Source: Mesorhizobium muleiense (GTDB taxonomy: Bacteria; Pseudomonadota; Alphaproteobacteria; Rhizobiales; Rhizobiaceae). Taken from it: a stretch of DNA of 64,000 bases. How positions within the stretch are numbered: the first letter of the stretch is position 1; each line of letters begins with the position of its first letter. Location of the stretch: assembly GCF_900099905.1 (NCBI RefSeq), contig NZ_FNEE01000023.1, positions 30,252 through 94,251 of the forward strand. The letters run 5' to 3'. Position numbers and translations under genes: made by a program. Shown one piece after another: positions 24,553-33,959 of the stretch. The notes under the pieces are model-generated. The model had not been told where the DNA came from. It saw only the letters and a list, made by a program, of their open reading frames with translations, and did no database searches.

Positions 24553-25422
24553 ATGGCAGGACAGGTCGCGACCGGTGCGAGGAGCGGATTGCGATCGGCT
24601 TTGCCGCTGCTTGTGCCCGCCTATCTCTGGCTGACGGTGGCGATCTTCATGCCGCTGTCGGCCATGGTGTTCTTCTCCTTCATGACCGAGCTGCCGCTGT
24701 CGGGAAAGGCGTGGTCGTTCACGCTGGACAATTATGCCACCTTCTTTGCGCAAGGCCTCTACCGGACGCTGCTGCTGGCCTCGCTCAAGCTCGGGCTCGA
24801 GGTGACGCTGTGGTGCGTCGTCATCGGCTATCCCGCGGCCTATGTGCTGGCCAAGGTGTTTAGGGGACGCAGCCGCGAGGCGATCTTCCTGCTCGTCATC
24901 CTGCCGTTCTGGTCGAACGGCCTGGTGCGCATCTTCTCCTGGGCGATGGTGCTGCGCGAGGGCGGCATTCTCGACACCGCACTCAACGCCGTGCTGCCGT
25001 TCAAGATCAACATCGACCTGATGTATTCCTATCCGGCCGTCATCATCGGCCTGGTCCACTCCTACGTGCCCTACATGGTGCTGACCTGTTACCTCACACT
25101 GCAGGCCATCGACGATTCGCTGATCGAGGCGGGCCGCTCGCTCGGCGCCTCGCGGCTGCAGATGCTGAAACGGGTGATCATCCCGCTGTCGATGCCGGGG
25201 CTGGTCGCCGGAGCGGCGCTGATCTTCGTTCCCGTCGTCGGCTCCTTCATGGAACCGCGTATCCTCGGTGGCCGCACCGGCACTTTCTACGGCACGATCA
25301 TCGAGGACCAGTTCGTCGCCGTGTTCAACTGGCCGCTGGGTGCGGCGCTGTCCTTCATCCTGCTGGCCGTCGTGCTGGTCATCCTGGCATTGGCATCGCC
25401 GGTGTTGAAGAGGGCCGCGTGA
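24553..25422 (+). CDS. ABC importer permease (PotB-like)
   Basis: A 289-residue inner-membrane protein with about six helices. The EAA loop lies near residues 190-210, with EAGRSLGASRLQMLKRVIIPLSMPGL, the site that touches the ATPase. It follows the binding protein by 41 bases and a GGGAGGAA ribosome site, and overlaps the next permease by 1-4 bases. Forms the membrane channel with the second permease. Confidence 0.85.
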   Translation: MAGQVATGARSGLRSALPLLVPAYLWLTVAIFMPLSAMVFFSFMTELPLSGKAWSFTLDNYATFFAQGLYRTLLLASLKLGLEVTLWCVVIGYPAAYVLAKVFRGRSREAIFLLVILPFWSNGLVRIFSWAMVLREGGILDTALNAVLPFKINIDLMYSYPAVIIGLVHSYVPYMVLTCYLTLQAIDDSLIEAGRSLGASRLQMLKRVIIPLSMPGLVAGAALIFVPVVGSFMEPRILGGRTGTFYGTIIEDQFVAVFNWPLGAALSFILLAVVLVILALASPVLKRAA

Positions 25423-26210
25423 TGGCGACGACGCGCTTCCTGGAATGGTGCGGGCGCCTCTATATCTGGCTGCTGCTCGCCTTTCTCTACTTGCCTGTTA
25501 TCATCATGGCGCTGATGTCGTTCAACGTTTCGCCCTTCTACCAGTTGCCGTTCGAATGGACGACCGAGTGGTACGCGTCGTTGTGGCAGAACGACCAGCT
25601 GATCTCGGCCACCTGGAACAGCATGGAGATCGCCATCATCAGCACCATCATCGCCACGGTGCTCGGCTCGGCGGCATCGCTGGCGCTCTATCGCCATGAA
25701 TTTCGCGGCAAGAAAGTCCTGCAAGCGCTGCTGTTTCCACCGATCGCCATTCCGTGGCTGATCACCGGCACGGCGATGCTGATCTTCTTCTTCGGCGTCG
25801 GCATAGGCCGTGGCCTGTTCGCGATCCTGCTCGGCCATGTCGCGCTGGCGCTGCCCTATGTCATCGTCGTCGTCTCGGCCCGGCTGCAGACCTTTGCGCC
25901 GGAGCTGGAAGAGGCGGCGCGATCGCTCGGCGCCAACCAGTGGCAGGTGACTTCGCGGGTGACGCTGCCCTGGATCATGCCGGGCGTCATCGCCGGCGGG
26001 CTGTTCGCCTTCGCCGTGTCGTTCGACCAGTTCGTGGTGTCCTACTTCCTGTCGACGCCGGGCCAGACGACCTTGCCGGTCGAGATCTACGCCGCGATCC
26101 GCAAGGGTTTCACGCCGGAGATCAATGCCGTCTCGACGATCATCATCGTCGTCTCGATGGCGCTGATGCTGCTCACGGCAAAATTCTTCAAATTCGGCGG
26201 AGAGAAATAA
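25422..26210 (+). CDS. ABC importer permease (PotC-like)
   Basis: A 262-residue inner-membrane protein. The EAA loop is EEAARSLGANQWQVTSRVTLPWIMPGV at about 165-190. N-terminal helix at residues 12-35. ATG 25422 is within the previous stop codon region; an in-frame GTG lies at 25419. It pairs with the PotB-like subunit. The stop TAA overlaps the ATPase ATG by one base. Confidence 0.85.
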   Translation: MATTRFLEWCGRLYIWLLLAFLYLPVIIMALMSFNVSPFYQLPFEWTTEWYASLWQNDQLISATWNSMEIAIISTIIATVLGSAASLALYRHEFRGKKVLQALLFPPIAIPWLITGTAMLIFFFGVGIGRGLFAILLGHVALALPYVIVVVSARLQTFAPELEEAARSLGANQWQVTSRVTLPWIMPGVIAGGLFAFAVSFDQFVVSYFLSTPGQTTLPVEIYAAIRKGFTPEINAVSTIIIVVSMALMLLTAKFFKFGGEK

Positions 26211-27274
26211 TGGCCGGCGTGCAGGTAGCGAATTTGTCGCGCAGTTTTGGCGCGCACAAGGCGCTGGACGATGTCTCGATCGATTTCGCCGACGGCGGTT
26301 TCTATGCGCTGCTCGGGCCGTCGGGCAGCGGCAAGACCACGCTCCTGCGCCAGATCGCCGGCTTCGATTTCCCCGACACCGGCCGCATCGCCATCGGCGG
26401 CGAGAGCGTCGAGCGGGTGCCGGTCGAGAAGCGGCGCATCGGCATGGTGTTCCAGAACTATGCGCTGTTTCCCAATATGAGCGTCGCCGACAATGTCGGC
26501 TTCGGCCTGTCGGTGCGCGGGCAAGCCAAGCCAACAATAGCCAGCGAGGTGCAGCGCGCGCTCGACCTGGTGCAACTCGGGAGGCTTGGCGGCCGCCGCC
26601 CGCACCAGCTGTCGGGCGGCCAGCGCCAGCGCGTCGCGCTGGCGCGCGCCATCGTCACCAAGCCGCGCGTGCTTTTGCTCGACGAGCCGCTGGGCGCGCT
26701 CGACAAGGCGCTGCGCGTCGACATGCAGATCGAGCTGAAACGCATCCAGCGCGACATCGGCATCACCACCATCTTCGTCACCCACGACCAGGAAGAAGCG
26801 CTGACGATGAGCGACCGCATCGGCATCCTGCGTGACGGCAGGCTGGTGCAGGAGGGGCCGCCCGAGGAGATCTACGACAGGCCGAAGAGCGAGTTCGCCG
26901 CCACCTTCCTCGGCGACGCCAACATTTTTCGCGGCGACAGCACCGGCACCGGCATCCGGCTGCCGGACGGCACGGCGATCGCCGCCGCGGCAGGCGCGAC
27001 GCTTGCCGCCGGCGCCAGGGCCAGCTGCGCGGTGCGGCCCGAACGCATCCGCATTGCTACCGATTCAGGGACGTCCGATCCGAACGCCAATATGCTCCGG
27101 GGGCAGGTTTCCAGGCGCATCTTCGCCGGCAACAGCAGCACCTATTTCGTCGATCGCGACGGGCAAACGCTCAAGGTCATCGTGCAGAACACCGGCGTTG
27201 AAAGGTTAGCGGAGGGGCAAGAAGTGGTGCTGCGCTGGTCGCCGGAGAGCACGGTGCTGATCGCGGCAAACTGA
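26210..27274 (+). CDS. ABC importer ATPase (PotA-like)
   Basis: A 354-residue ATPase with all motifs intact: Walker A GPSGSGKTT near 39, Q-loop VFQNYALF near 80, signature LSGGQRQRVALAR near 132, Walker B VLLLDEPLGALD near 155, and H-loop VTHDQEEA near 187. The C-terminal 110 residues form a TOBE regulatory domain. Powers the preceding permease pair. It is followed by 66 bases and then the aconitase-X large subunit, so that the operon probably continues. Confidence 0.9.
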   Translation: MAGVQVANLSRSFGAHKALDDVSIDFADGGFYALLGPSGSGKTTLLRQIAGFDFPDTGRIAIGGESVERVPVEKRRIGMVFQNYALFPNMSVADNVGFGLSVRGQAKPTIASEVQRALDLVQLGRLGGRRPHQLSGGQRQRVALARAIVTKPRVLLLDEPLGALDKALRVDMQIELKRIQRDIGITTIFVTHDQEEALTMSDRIGILRDGRLVQEGPPEEIYDRPKSEFAATFLGDANIFRGDSTGTGIRLPDGTAIAAAAGATLAAGARASCAVRPERIRIATDSGTSDPNANMLRGQVSRRIFAGNSSTYFVDRDGQTLKVIVQNTGVERLAEGQEVVLRWSPESTVLIAAN

Positions 27275-27340
27275 TCTTGCCAGGCGGACCGCAATCAGTG
27301 AGAGCATGGTCGGGCATAGTGCGGAAAAGCGGAACACCCG

Positions 27341-28587
27341 ATGACGCTTGAACTCAGTGCGGGCGACCAGTCGATGCTCGACGGCGAGCACGGCCGGGCC
27401 TTGGCCGCAGCCATGAAGATACTGGTCGCCTTTTCCAACGCCGTCGGTGCGCGAAAATTGTTGGACATTGCCGGGGCGCATATCGACGGCTGCCTCTATC
27501 ACGGCCAGGCCAGCCTCGATTTCGTCGAAAGGCTGGTCGAGGGCGGCGGCCGCGTTCGGGTGCCGACGACACTCAATGTCGGTTCCTTCGACCTCATCCA
27601 TCCCGGGCTGGTGAAGATGCCGCCGGCGCAAGAAGTGCCGGCGCGGCGGCTGATGAAGGCGCATCTAAAACTCGGCTGCCAGGCGACCTTCACCTGCGCG
27701 CCCTATCAGACGCGGTTCCGGCCGGGCTTTGGCGAGCAGATCGCCTGGGGCGAGTCCAACGCCATCGTCTTTGCCAATTCGGTGATCGGCGCGCGCACCA
27801 ATCGCTATGGCGATTTCATCGATCTGTGCTGCGCGATGACCGGGCGCGCGCCGGCCTGGGGACTGCATCTCAGCGAAAACCGACGCGGCCAGATCCTGTT
27901 CGAGCTGACCGGTTCTTTCGAACCTTCCGATGCCCTGTTCGTCGGCGTCGGGCTTATTGTCGGTCAAAGGAGCGGCGACCGTATTCCTGTGATATCAGGC
28001 CTGCCGCAGCCGCGCGACGAGGATCAGTTGAAGGCGCTTGGCGCGGCGGCGGCAACGACGGGTGCAGTGGCGCTGTTTCATGCGGTCGGCATCACGCCGG
28101 AAGCAAGGACGCTCGACGATGCATTTCGCGGCGTGGCGCCGGAAGCGACGATCCGGATCTGTCGCGCCGACATCGACCAGGCGCTGGCAAAACTGTCGAG
28201 CGTCCCCGACGGCGCGCCGCTTGCGGCCGTATCGCTCGGCACGCCGCATTTTCCCATGACGAGTGGATGCGCCTGCTGGCGTTGCTGCGCGAGGTGGCGC
28301 CGGGCAGGGGCATCCCGATCTACGTCAACACCGGGCGCGCCACTTTCAAGAGATTGCAGGACGAGGGCGAGCTGAATGATGCGCAAAAGTTCAACCTCAT
28401 TCCGGTTACGGATACCTGCACCTATGTCACCTCGGTGCTCGAGCGTCTCGACGGCGTGGTGATGACGAATTCCGGCAAATGGGCGCATTACGCGCCGGGC
28501 AATATCGGCGTGTCGGTGGCCTTCGGCGACCTGGAAGACTGCGTTCGCTCGGCCGCTGCCGGGCGCGTCGTGCGAGGCGCGCGATGA
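27341..28587 (+). pseudogene. aconitase-X large (catalytic) subunit, frameshifted
   Basis: Encodes an AcnX (DUF521-type) catalytic subunit in two frames. Frame 1 covers the first 305 residues, with features MTLELSAGDQSMLDGEHG, GCQATFTCAPYQTRFRPGFG and ENRRGQILFELTG. At TTTTCCC (28249-28255) the frame shifts by one base: the protein continues correctly as SHDEWMRLLALLREVAPGRG, then TGRATFKRL and MTNSGKWAHYAPGN in the other frame. Adding one base in the T or C run restores the gene. It may be a real mutation or a sequencing error. AcnX enzymes dehydrate substrates such as cis-3-hydroxyproline. It overlaps the small subunit by ATGA. Confidence 0.85.
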
Positions 28588-29015
28588 GCCAACAGGACAG
28601 TCGAGCGCTGAAGAGAGTCGGCACGTTCCAGCTTGCCGGCGAGGCGCAGGGATCGGCGCTGGTGCTGTCGCATGCGCTCAGCTTCTGGGGCGGCGTCGAT
28701 GCCGAAACGGGCGACATCATCGACCGTTCGCACCCGGGCGGCAACGTCGCCGGCAAGATCCTGGTGATGGCATCCGGGCGGGGGTCGTCGTCCTCATCGT
28801 CGGTCCTGGCCGAGGCGATCCGCAGGGGCACGGCGCCGGCCGGCATCATCCTGCAGCGGCCCGATCCGATACTGGCCGTCGGCGCCATCGTCGCCGAGTT
28901 CCTCTACGAAATCAGCATGCCGCTGGTCGTCTGCGACATATCGGGCATTGTCTCCGGCGACCGGATCGCGATCGGCGTGGCTGAGGGTGCGCAAGCGATG
29001 GTGAGCAGAATCTAG
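28584..29015 (+). CDS. aconitase-X small subunit (swivel domain, DUF126)
   Basis: A 143-residue swivel-domain protein with the diagnostic SHALSFWGGVDAETGDIID stretch, HPGGNVAGKILVMASGRGSS and a run of serines that form part of the active-site loop, then RRGTAPAGIIL. It works with the large subunit. ATG 28584 overlaps the large subunit stop. It ends the operon that begins at 20588. Confidence 0.85.
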   Translation: MSQQDSRALKRVGTFQLAGEAQGSALVLSHALSFWGGVDAETGDIIDRSHPGGNVAGKILVMASGRGSSSSSSVLAEAIRRGTAPAGIILQRPDPILAVGAIVAEFLYEISMPLVVCDISGIVSGDRIAIGVAEGAQAMVSRI

Positions 29016-29042
29016 GCCCGTGTTGACAGTGCCACAGGCCGT

Positions 29043-30074
29043 TCAGATCTCCGGGATGCTCTCCCTAAAAATCACCTGCAGCCTCGGCTGGTGGAGTTCG
29101 TAGGGCAAGCCCCTGACCGCGTGGGTCAAGGTGTTGAGCGCTTCGCGGGCCTCGACGCGCGGGTTCTGGTCGATCACTGCATCGAGCGTGCCGTCGAGCA
29201 AAAGCTCCTTGGTGCCTTCCGTCACTTCATGGCCGAGAAACACGGTCGACAGCGCCCGCCCTCGCTCCTTGAGCGCGCGGGCGATGCCGGTGTTGCCGGC
29301 GCCGACATTGTAGATCGCGGCCAGGTCCGGATGCCGGTCCAGCAGGGCGGAGGCCTCCGCATAGGCCTTTTCCCGGTCGTCGAGCATCTCGCGCATCTCG
29401 ACGATCTGCAGATTGGGCGATTCTTCCGTCAATATGTGGCGGAACCCCATCTCGCGTTCCTCATGGCCGCGATAGGAGAGCGAGCCGGCGAACAGCGCGA
29501 CCTTGCCCGGACGACCGGCGCCCATGAAGCGGTTGAGCAGATAGCCGGCGAGCCGGCCGGCGGCGCGGTTGTCGATGCCGATATAGGCGACCCTCGGCAC
29601 GTGCAGGATGTCGGACGCTATGGTGACGACCTTGACGCCGCTGGCCGACAGCGAACGGATCGCCTCGCGGACCGTCGGGTGATCGAGCGCGATGACGCCG
29701 ACGCCCTGCGTCTGGCCGCGCAATTCCTGCAGCAGGCGGGCCAGCCGGTCGGGATTGAAGCCTTCGATCGTGGCGACGCGAACATCGAGGTCCGGCCGCG
29801 ATTGCGCCTGCGTCTCGATGTGCCGGTGCAGCATCTTGATGAAGGAATTGGTGCCGGCGGGCAGGGCGAAGTCGAGCCGTATGACATCGCCGGGCGGTGC
29901 GTGGCGCGGGGTCGGGCTGTTCGAATTCTCAGCGATGTAGCCAAGCCGCTGCGCCGTTTCCAGCACGACCTCGCGGGTGCGCGCCCTAACCCCGGCGCGG
30001 TTGTTGAGCACACGATCGACCGTCGCGGCTGAAACGCCGGCTTCCCGGGCTATGTCTGTCACGGTGGACCGCAC
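29043..30074 (-). CDS. LacI-family regulator
   Basis: A 343-residue transcription factor. Residues 1-55 form the LacI helix-turn-helix and hinge (TVTDIAREAGVSAATVDRVLNNRAG). Residues 60-335 form a periplasmic-binding-like domain with ribose-binding character (RVAYIGIDNRAAGRLAGYLLNR, then AGNTGIARAL). GTG at 30074 is the start. It is divergent from the SBP/permease/ATPase/moc-like cluster and probably represses it until its sugar or inositol-type ligand binds. Confidence 0.85.
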   Translation of the reverse strand: MRSTVTDIAREAGVSAATVDRVLNNRAGVRARTREVVLETAQRLGYIAENSNSPTPRHAPPGDVIRLDFALPAGTNSFIKMLHRHIETQAQSRPDLDVRVATIEGFNPDRLARLLQELRGQTQGVGVIALDHPTVREAIRSLSASGVKVVTIASDILHVPRVAYIGIDNRAAGRLAGYLLNRFMGAGRPGKVALFAGSLSYRGHEEREMGFRHILTEESPNLQIVEMREMLDDREKAYAEASALLDRHPDLAAIYNVGAGNTGIARALKERGRALSTVFLGHEVTEGTKELLLDGTLDAVIDQNPRVEAREALNTLTHAVRGLPYELHQPRLQVIFRESIPEI

Positions 30075-30354
30075 AGTCGATCACCTCACTGCTTGCGCGC
30101 TACCGCGCATCAAAATCGCGCGCTCAATGGTTCGAATGCCGGACGACCGCTTCATGCCATCCGCGATTCTGATGGGAAATGATGTATCCGGCCTTAGACG
30201 ATGCGCAAGCCGGCGCTACACCAAATCGTCGAGCCGCGCCGCCCCTCAAATTCAAGCCCCTCAAAATCCAGCAGCGAGTGCGATGAGGCGATGATGATCG
30301 ACTGCATTTTTCCTCCATTTGCGATGTTGTGATTTGTTTTGATTATTTATGATG

Positions 30355-30383
30355 TTGACAGCCTTCCCCCGGTGCCGTCAATA
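30355..30383 (+). promoter_or_regulatory. putative promoter of the sugar importer operon
   Basis: TTGACA at 30355-30360, 17-base spacer, then TCAATA at 30378-30383, a weak -10. It sits 50 bases before the importer start and inside the intergenic region shared with the LacI regulator. The region just upstream (30325-30350) is AT-rich. No clean LacI palindrome is seen. Confidence 0.4.
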
Positions 30384-30432
30384 TCCATCATGAGGGCCGT
30401 GGAGGAACAAGGCCCCCGAGGGAGGAGTTCCA

Positions 30433-32046
30433 ATGTCTGATATGATCCGCATGTCGCGGCGCCGTCTGCTGGCGTCCGGTGGAAAGGCGGCCGTGCTTGT
30501 TGCCGCCGCAGGTATCGCACCGAAATTCATCCGCCCCAGCCGCGCCTATGCGGCCGATGCGCTGGCGCCGGGCATGATCGGCGGCCCGACCGGCTTCGAC
30601 GGCTCGGAGCGCTATCAGTATGGTCCCGACACGCCGGAAGGCCGCGCCATCGAGGCGGCCAAGGCGATGAAGGGGGCCGGCAAGGCGCCGGCCAAGATTG
30701 TGCTTGGCCTGTCCGACGGCTCGATCGGCCAGCTGACGCAGCCATTTCCCGCCGGCGCGCCCTCGATCAAGGATCTGTGGGAGAAAGAAACCGGCATTCC
30801 GCTCGAGATCGTCGGCGTGCCGAACGGGCAGGAATTCACCAAGACGATGCAGGACATCTCCACCAAGGGTGGGGCCTATGACATCTACGCGGTGGAATGG
30901 AACCGTCTCGGCGATCTCGCCGAAACCGGCGGCATCCTGAAGCTCGACGACTTCGTCGCCCAGTACAAGCCGGAATGGGACGACCCCGAGCGCGGCTATG
31001 TCGACGGCGCCAAGGGCGTCTCGCTGCTCAACCAGTATCGCGGCTCGACCTATGGCGTGTCGCTGGACGGCGATTTCCAGACCTGGGTCTATCGCACCGA
31101 TCTGTTCGGCGACGCGGCCGAGAAGAAAGCCTTCTCCGACAAGCATGGCTATGAACTGGCGCCGCCGAAGACCTGGAAGCAGCATGACGAGATCGCCGCC
31201 TTCTTCCATCGCCCGGACAAGGGTCTGTTCGGTTCGACCGATCTGCGCAACCAGGGCTGGGGCTACACCAATTGGTATCAGCGTTATGTTTCAATGGCTT
31301 CGCCAAATCAGTTCCTGTTCGACGATACCGGCAGGCCGCTGATCAATTCGCAGCAAGGCATTGCCGCTGTTAACGAGTACATCGCCTCGCTGGCCCATCA
31401 TTCGCCGGATGCGATCTCGTGGGGCTGGCCGGAGCAGTACGGCAATTTTGCCAAGGGCGGCGCCGCGATGACCTGCGCCTTCTCCAACCTGCCGAAATTT
31501 TTGGACAATGCCGGCAACAAGGATTCAGCTGTCACCGGCAAGATCGGCTCGATGCTGCCGCCCGGCCGCGAGATCGACGGCAAGCTGATCAGCCGCTCGG
31601 TGCTGTGGCTCAATCTGTCGGCCTCGGTCTCGTCGCAGGCCAAGAATCCGGAGGCCTGCTACCTGTTCCTGCAGTGGCTCGGTTCGAGCCGTATCTATGC
31701 CTGGATGACCGCCAATCCGGGCGGCTATTTCGATCCGTTCCGGTTGTCGGATTTCTCCGACCCGCTGGTCCGCCAGACCTATCACGCCTACCACATGGAT
31801 GTGGTGCGCGAGACGGTCGCCCGCACCGTCCCGACCATCAACTATCCCGGCGCCACCGCCTTCCACAACGCGCTGGACGAGAACCTCGTCGCCGCGCTGA
31901 CCAAGGCCAAGACCGCCGAGCAGGCGATGGCCGACACCGAGGTCGAATGGAAGAAGATCGCCCGCCGCACCGGCGAGGAGAAGCTTCTCGAAGCCATCAA
32001 GACCAACAAGGAGGCCTGGCCCACGGTTCTCGACCCGGTCAGCTGA
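30433..32046 (+). CDS. ABC importer solute-binding protein, Tat-exported
   Basis: A 537-residue periplasmic binding protein, longer than the usual 400-450. The N-terminus has a twin-arginine signal (MSRRRLLASGGKAAVLVAAAG), so it would be exported folded. Middle features include YDIYAVEWNRLGDLAETGGI, NQYRGSTYGV, QGWGYTNWYQRYVS and ISWGWPEQYG. It belongs to the CUT1-type sugar or polyol binders (cluster B). Size and Tat signal resemble rhizobial polyol binders. The ribosome site is GGGAGGAG. It opens the operon. Confidence 0.85.
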   Translation: MSDMIRMSRRRLLASGGKAAVLVAAAGIAPKFIRPSRAYAADALAPGMIGGPTGFDGSERYQYGPDTPEGRAIEAAKAMKGAGKAPAKIVLGLSDGSIGQLTQPFPAGAPSIKDLWEKETGIPLEIVGVPNGQEFTKTMQDISTKGGAYDIYAVEWNRLGDLAETGGILKLDDFVAQYKPEWDDPERGYVDGAKGVSLLNQYRGSTYGVSLDGDFQTWVYRTDLFGDAAEKKAFSDKHGYELAPPKTWKQHDEIAAFFHRPDKGLFGSTDLRNQGWGYTNWYQRYVSMASPNQFLFDDTGRPLINSQQGIAAVNEYIASLAHHSPDAISWGWPEQYGNFAKGGAAMTCAFSNLPKFLDNAGNKDSAVTGKIGSMLPPGREIDGKLISRSVLWLNLSASVSSQAKNPEACYLFLQWLGSSRIYAWMTANPGGYFDPFRLSDFSDPLVRQTYHAYHMDVVRETVARTVPTINYPGATAFHNALDENLVAALTKAKTAEQAMADTEVEWKKIARRTGEEKLLEAIKTNKEAWPTVLDPVS

Positions 32047-32124
32047 TCCTCCTCCCAGGATCCGAATGGAGGCGAGGAGTTTGCGCTTCGCCCCCGCAAA
32101 CGACGGTACCAGCAAAGCGGCAAG

Positions 32125-32985
32125 ATGAAGCGTTCCGTTCCCTTCGAAATATTCCGCTATGCAGCGATCCTTGCCGCCATCGCGGTGACGCTGGTGCCGA
32201 TCCTGTGGATGGTGTCGATGGCCTTCAAGCCGATCGCCGAATGGTCGGCGACCGGCGCCGAGCTGACCTGGTGGCCGAAGGATCCGACGCTCAGCAATTT
32301 CCGCTTTGTCTTCGGTGAATCGACCAACAACCTGATCGTCGCGCTCGACCGCACCGCCCTGAAGCCGATCCTGTCGTCGCTGCTGTCGGCCACCTTCGGA
32401 ACGGCGATCGCCATGTCGGCGGGCACCGCGGCGGCCTACGGGCTGTCGCGCTTCGGCTCTGGCCAGAACCTGCCGCTGGCGCTGATCCAGCTCCGCCTGT
32501 TTCCGCCGATGGCGGTGATGACCCCGGTGATGATCATGTGGGCCTTCCTCAACTTCACCGACAGTTGGTGGGGGCTGTCGCTGATCTACGGCATCGTCAC
32601 GCTGCCCTTTGCGTTCTGGCTGATGAAGACCTTCTTCGACGACATGCCGCGCGAGATCGAGGAAGCGGCGCTGGTCGAGGGCTGCTCGCGGCTGCGCGTC
32701 ATCACCCGCATCACGCTGCCGATGATGCGCGCGCCGCTGGCCAGTGCCGCGCTGTTCGTCTTCATCCTCAACTGGTCGGACTATCTGATCGCGCTGCTTC
32801 TGACGACGCGCGAATGGGTGACGGTCCCCGTCTACATGGCCTCGCTGTCCTCCTCGATGACCGGGCAGCTCTATGGCGCCAAGGCAGCTCTCGGCCTGAT
32901 CGCCGCGGTGCCGCCTGTGATCATGGGTATCGCCATCCAGCGCCATCTGGTGCGCGGGCTGACCTTCGGGGCGCTCAAGCAATGA
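32125..32985 (+). CDS. ABC importer permease (MalG type)
   Basis: A 286-residue inner-membrane protein with about six helices. The EAA loop is REIEEAALVEGCSRLRVITRITLP near 175-200. N-terminal helix ILAAIAVTLVPILWMVSMAF. It overlaps the next permease by 4 bases. The second subunit of the channel is encoded directly after. Confidence 0.85.
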   Translation: MKRSVPFEIFRYAAILAAIAVTLVPILWMVSMAFKPIAEWSATGAELTWWPKDPTLSNFRFVFGESTNNLIVALDRTALKPILSSLLSATFGTAIAMSAGTAAAYGLSRFGSGQNLPLALIQLRLFPPMAVMTPVMIMWAFLNFTDSWWGLSLIYGIVTLPFAFWLMKTFFDDMPREIEEAALVEGCSRLRVITRITLPMMRAPLASAALFVFILNWSDYLIALLLTTREWVTVPVYMASLSSSMTGQLYGAKAALGLIAAVPPVIMGIAIQRHLVRGLTFGALKQ

Positions 32986-33959
32986 GCGCCGCGACGGCCG
33001 CAATTTCGGAGCAGGCCCCCATCCCGGAGGACAACAGCCACGCGGCCCACGCAAACCCGGCTTTGCGTGATGAAGGGGCAAAGCTCGGTTTCCGGCTGAC
33101 CTTGCCGGCGCAGATCCTGGTGCTGTTCATCGCGGTCTTCCCGCTCTTGATGCAGCTCTATATCAGCCTGACCGACTGGTCGCCGCTGTCGGGCCTCGGC
33201 TGGTGGAGCGCCTGGTCGCTGTGGAACAATTTTGCCAACTACACCGACCTTGCCGCCGACGCTCGGTTCTGGAGCGCGTTGAACCGCACCGCCATCGTCA
33301 TGATCGTCTGCGTGCCGGCGGAATTCCTGCTCGGCCTGGCGCTCGCCACGCTGTTTGCCGACGAGTTTCCAGGCAAGCGGATCTTTTATTCGATCCTGCT
33401 GATGCCGATGATGGTGGTGCCGGCGGTGGCCGGCTACATGTTCTTCATGCTGTTCCAGTCGGGCGGCCCGGTCAACGACATCCTGTCGGCGCTATCAGGC
33501 TTTCCCGTCACCATCGCCTGGCTGTCGGACCCGACGCTGGCGCTCATCGCCGTCATGGTCGCCGATATCTGGCAGTGGACGCCGCTGATGTTCCTCATCC
33601 TGCTTGCCGGCCTGGTCGGCGTGCCCGAAGACCAGATCAAGGCGGCGACGCTGCTCGGCGCCAATCCCTGGCAACGCTTCGTCACCATCGTGCTGCCGAA
33701 GATGAAGACGATCATCATCATCGCGCTGGCGATCCGGGTGATCGAGAACTTCAAGATATTCGACACGCTCTACATCATGACCGGCGGCGGCCCCGGCGTC
33801 GCCACCGAAACCATCTCCGTCTATATCTACAAGGTCACCACCCAGGACCTGATCTGGGGCTATGTCGCGGCGATCGCGCTGGCCATATTGATCGTGCTGT
33901 CCATAGCCGCGGTGTTTGCCATGAAGCGCATGGCCCGGGCACGCGAGGTGACGGCATGA
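32982..33959 (+). CDS. ABC importer permease (MalF type)
   Basis: A 325-residue inner-membrane protein. Residues 1-30 are a cytoplasmic, Ala/Glu-rich tail, then six helices. EAA loop VPEDQIKAATLLGANPWQRFVTIVLP near 210-235. Start ATG 32982 overlaps the previous stop and its own stop overlaps the ATPase start, implying tight coupling. Confidence 0.85.
   Translation: MSAATAAISEQAPIPEDNSHAAHANPALRDEGAKLGFRLTLPAQILVLFIAVFPLLMQLYISLTDWSPLSGLGWWSAWSLWNNFANYTDLAADARFWSALNRTAIVMIVCVPAEFLLGLALATLFADEFPGKRIFYSILLMPMMVVPAVAGYMFFMLFQSGGPVNDILSALSGFPVTIAWLSDPTLALIAVMVADIWQWTPLMFLILLAGLVGVPEDQIKAATLLGANPWQRFVTIVLPKMKTIIIIALAIRVIENFKIFDTLYIMTGGGPGVATETISVYIYKVTTQDLIWGYVAAIALAILIVLSIAAVFAMKRMARAREVTA

Noticed and set aside
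25287..26537. Open - strand frame over 400 codons
   Set aside because: Antisense to PotC-like permease and PotA-like ATPase; low-complexity Arg/Glu/Asp composition.
31525..33081. Open - strand frame over 500 codons
   Set aside because: Lies opposite the binding protein and permease genes and has no recognisable protein features.
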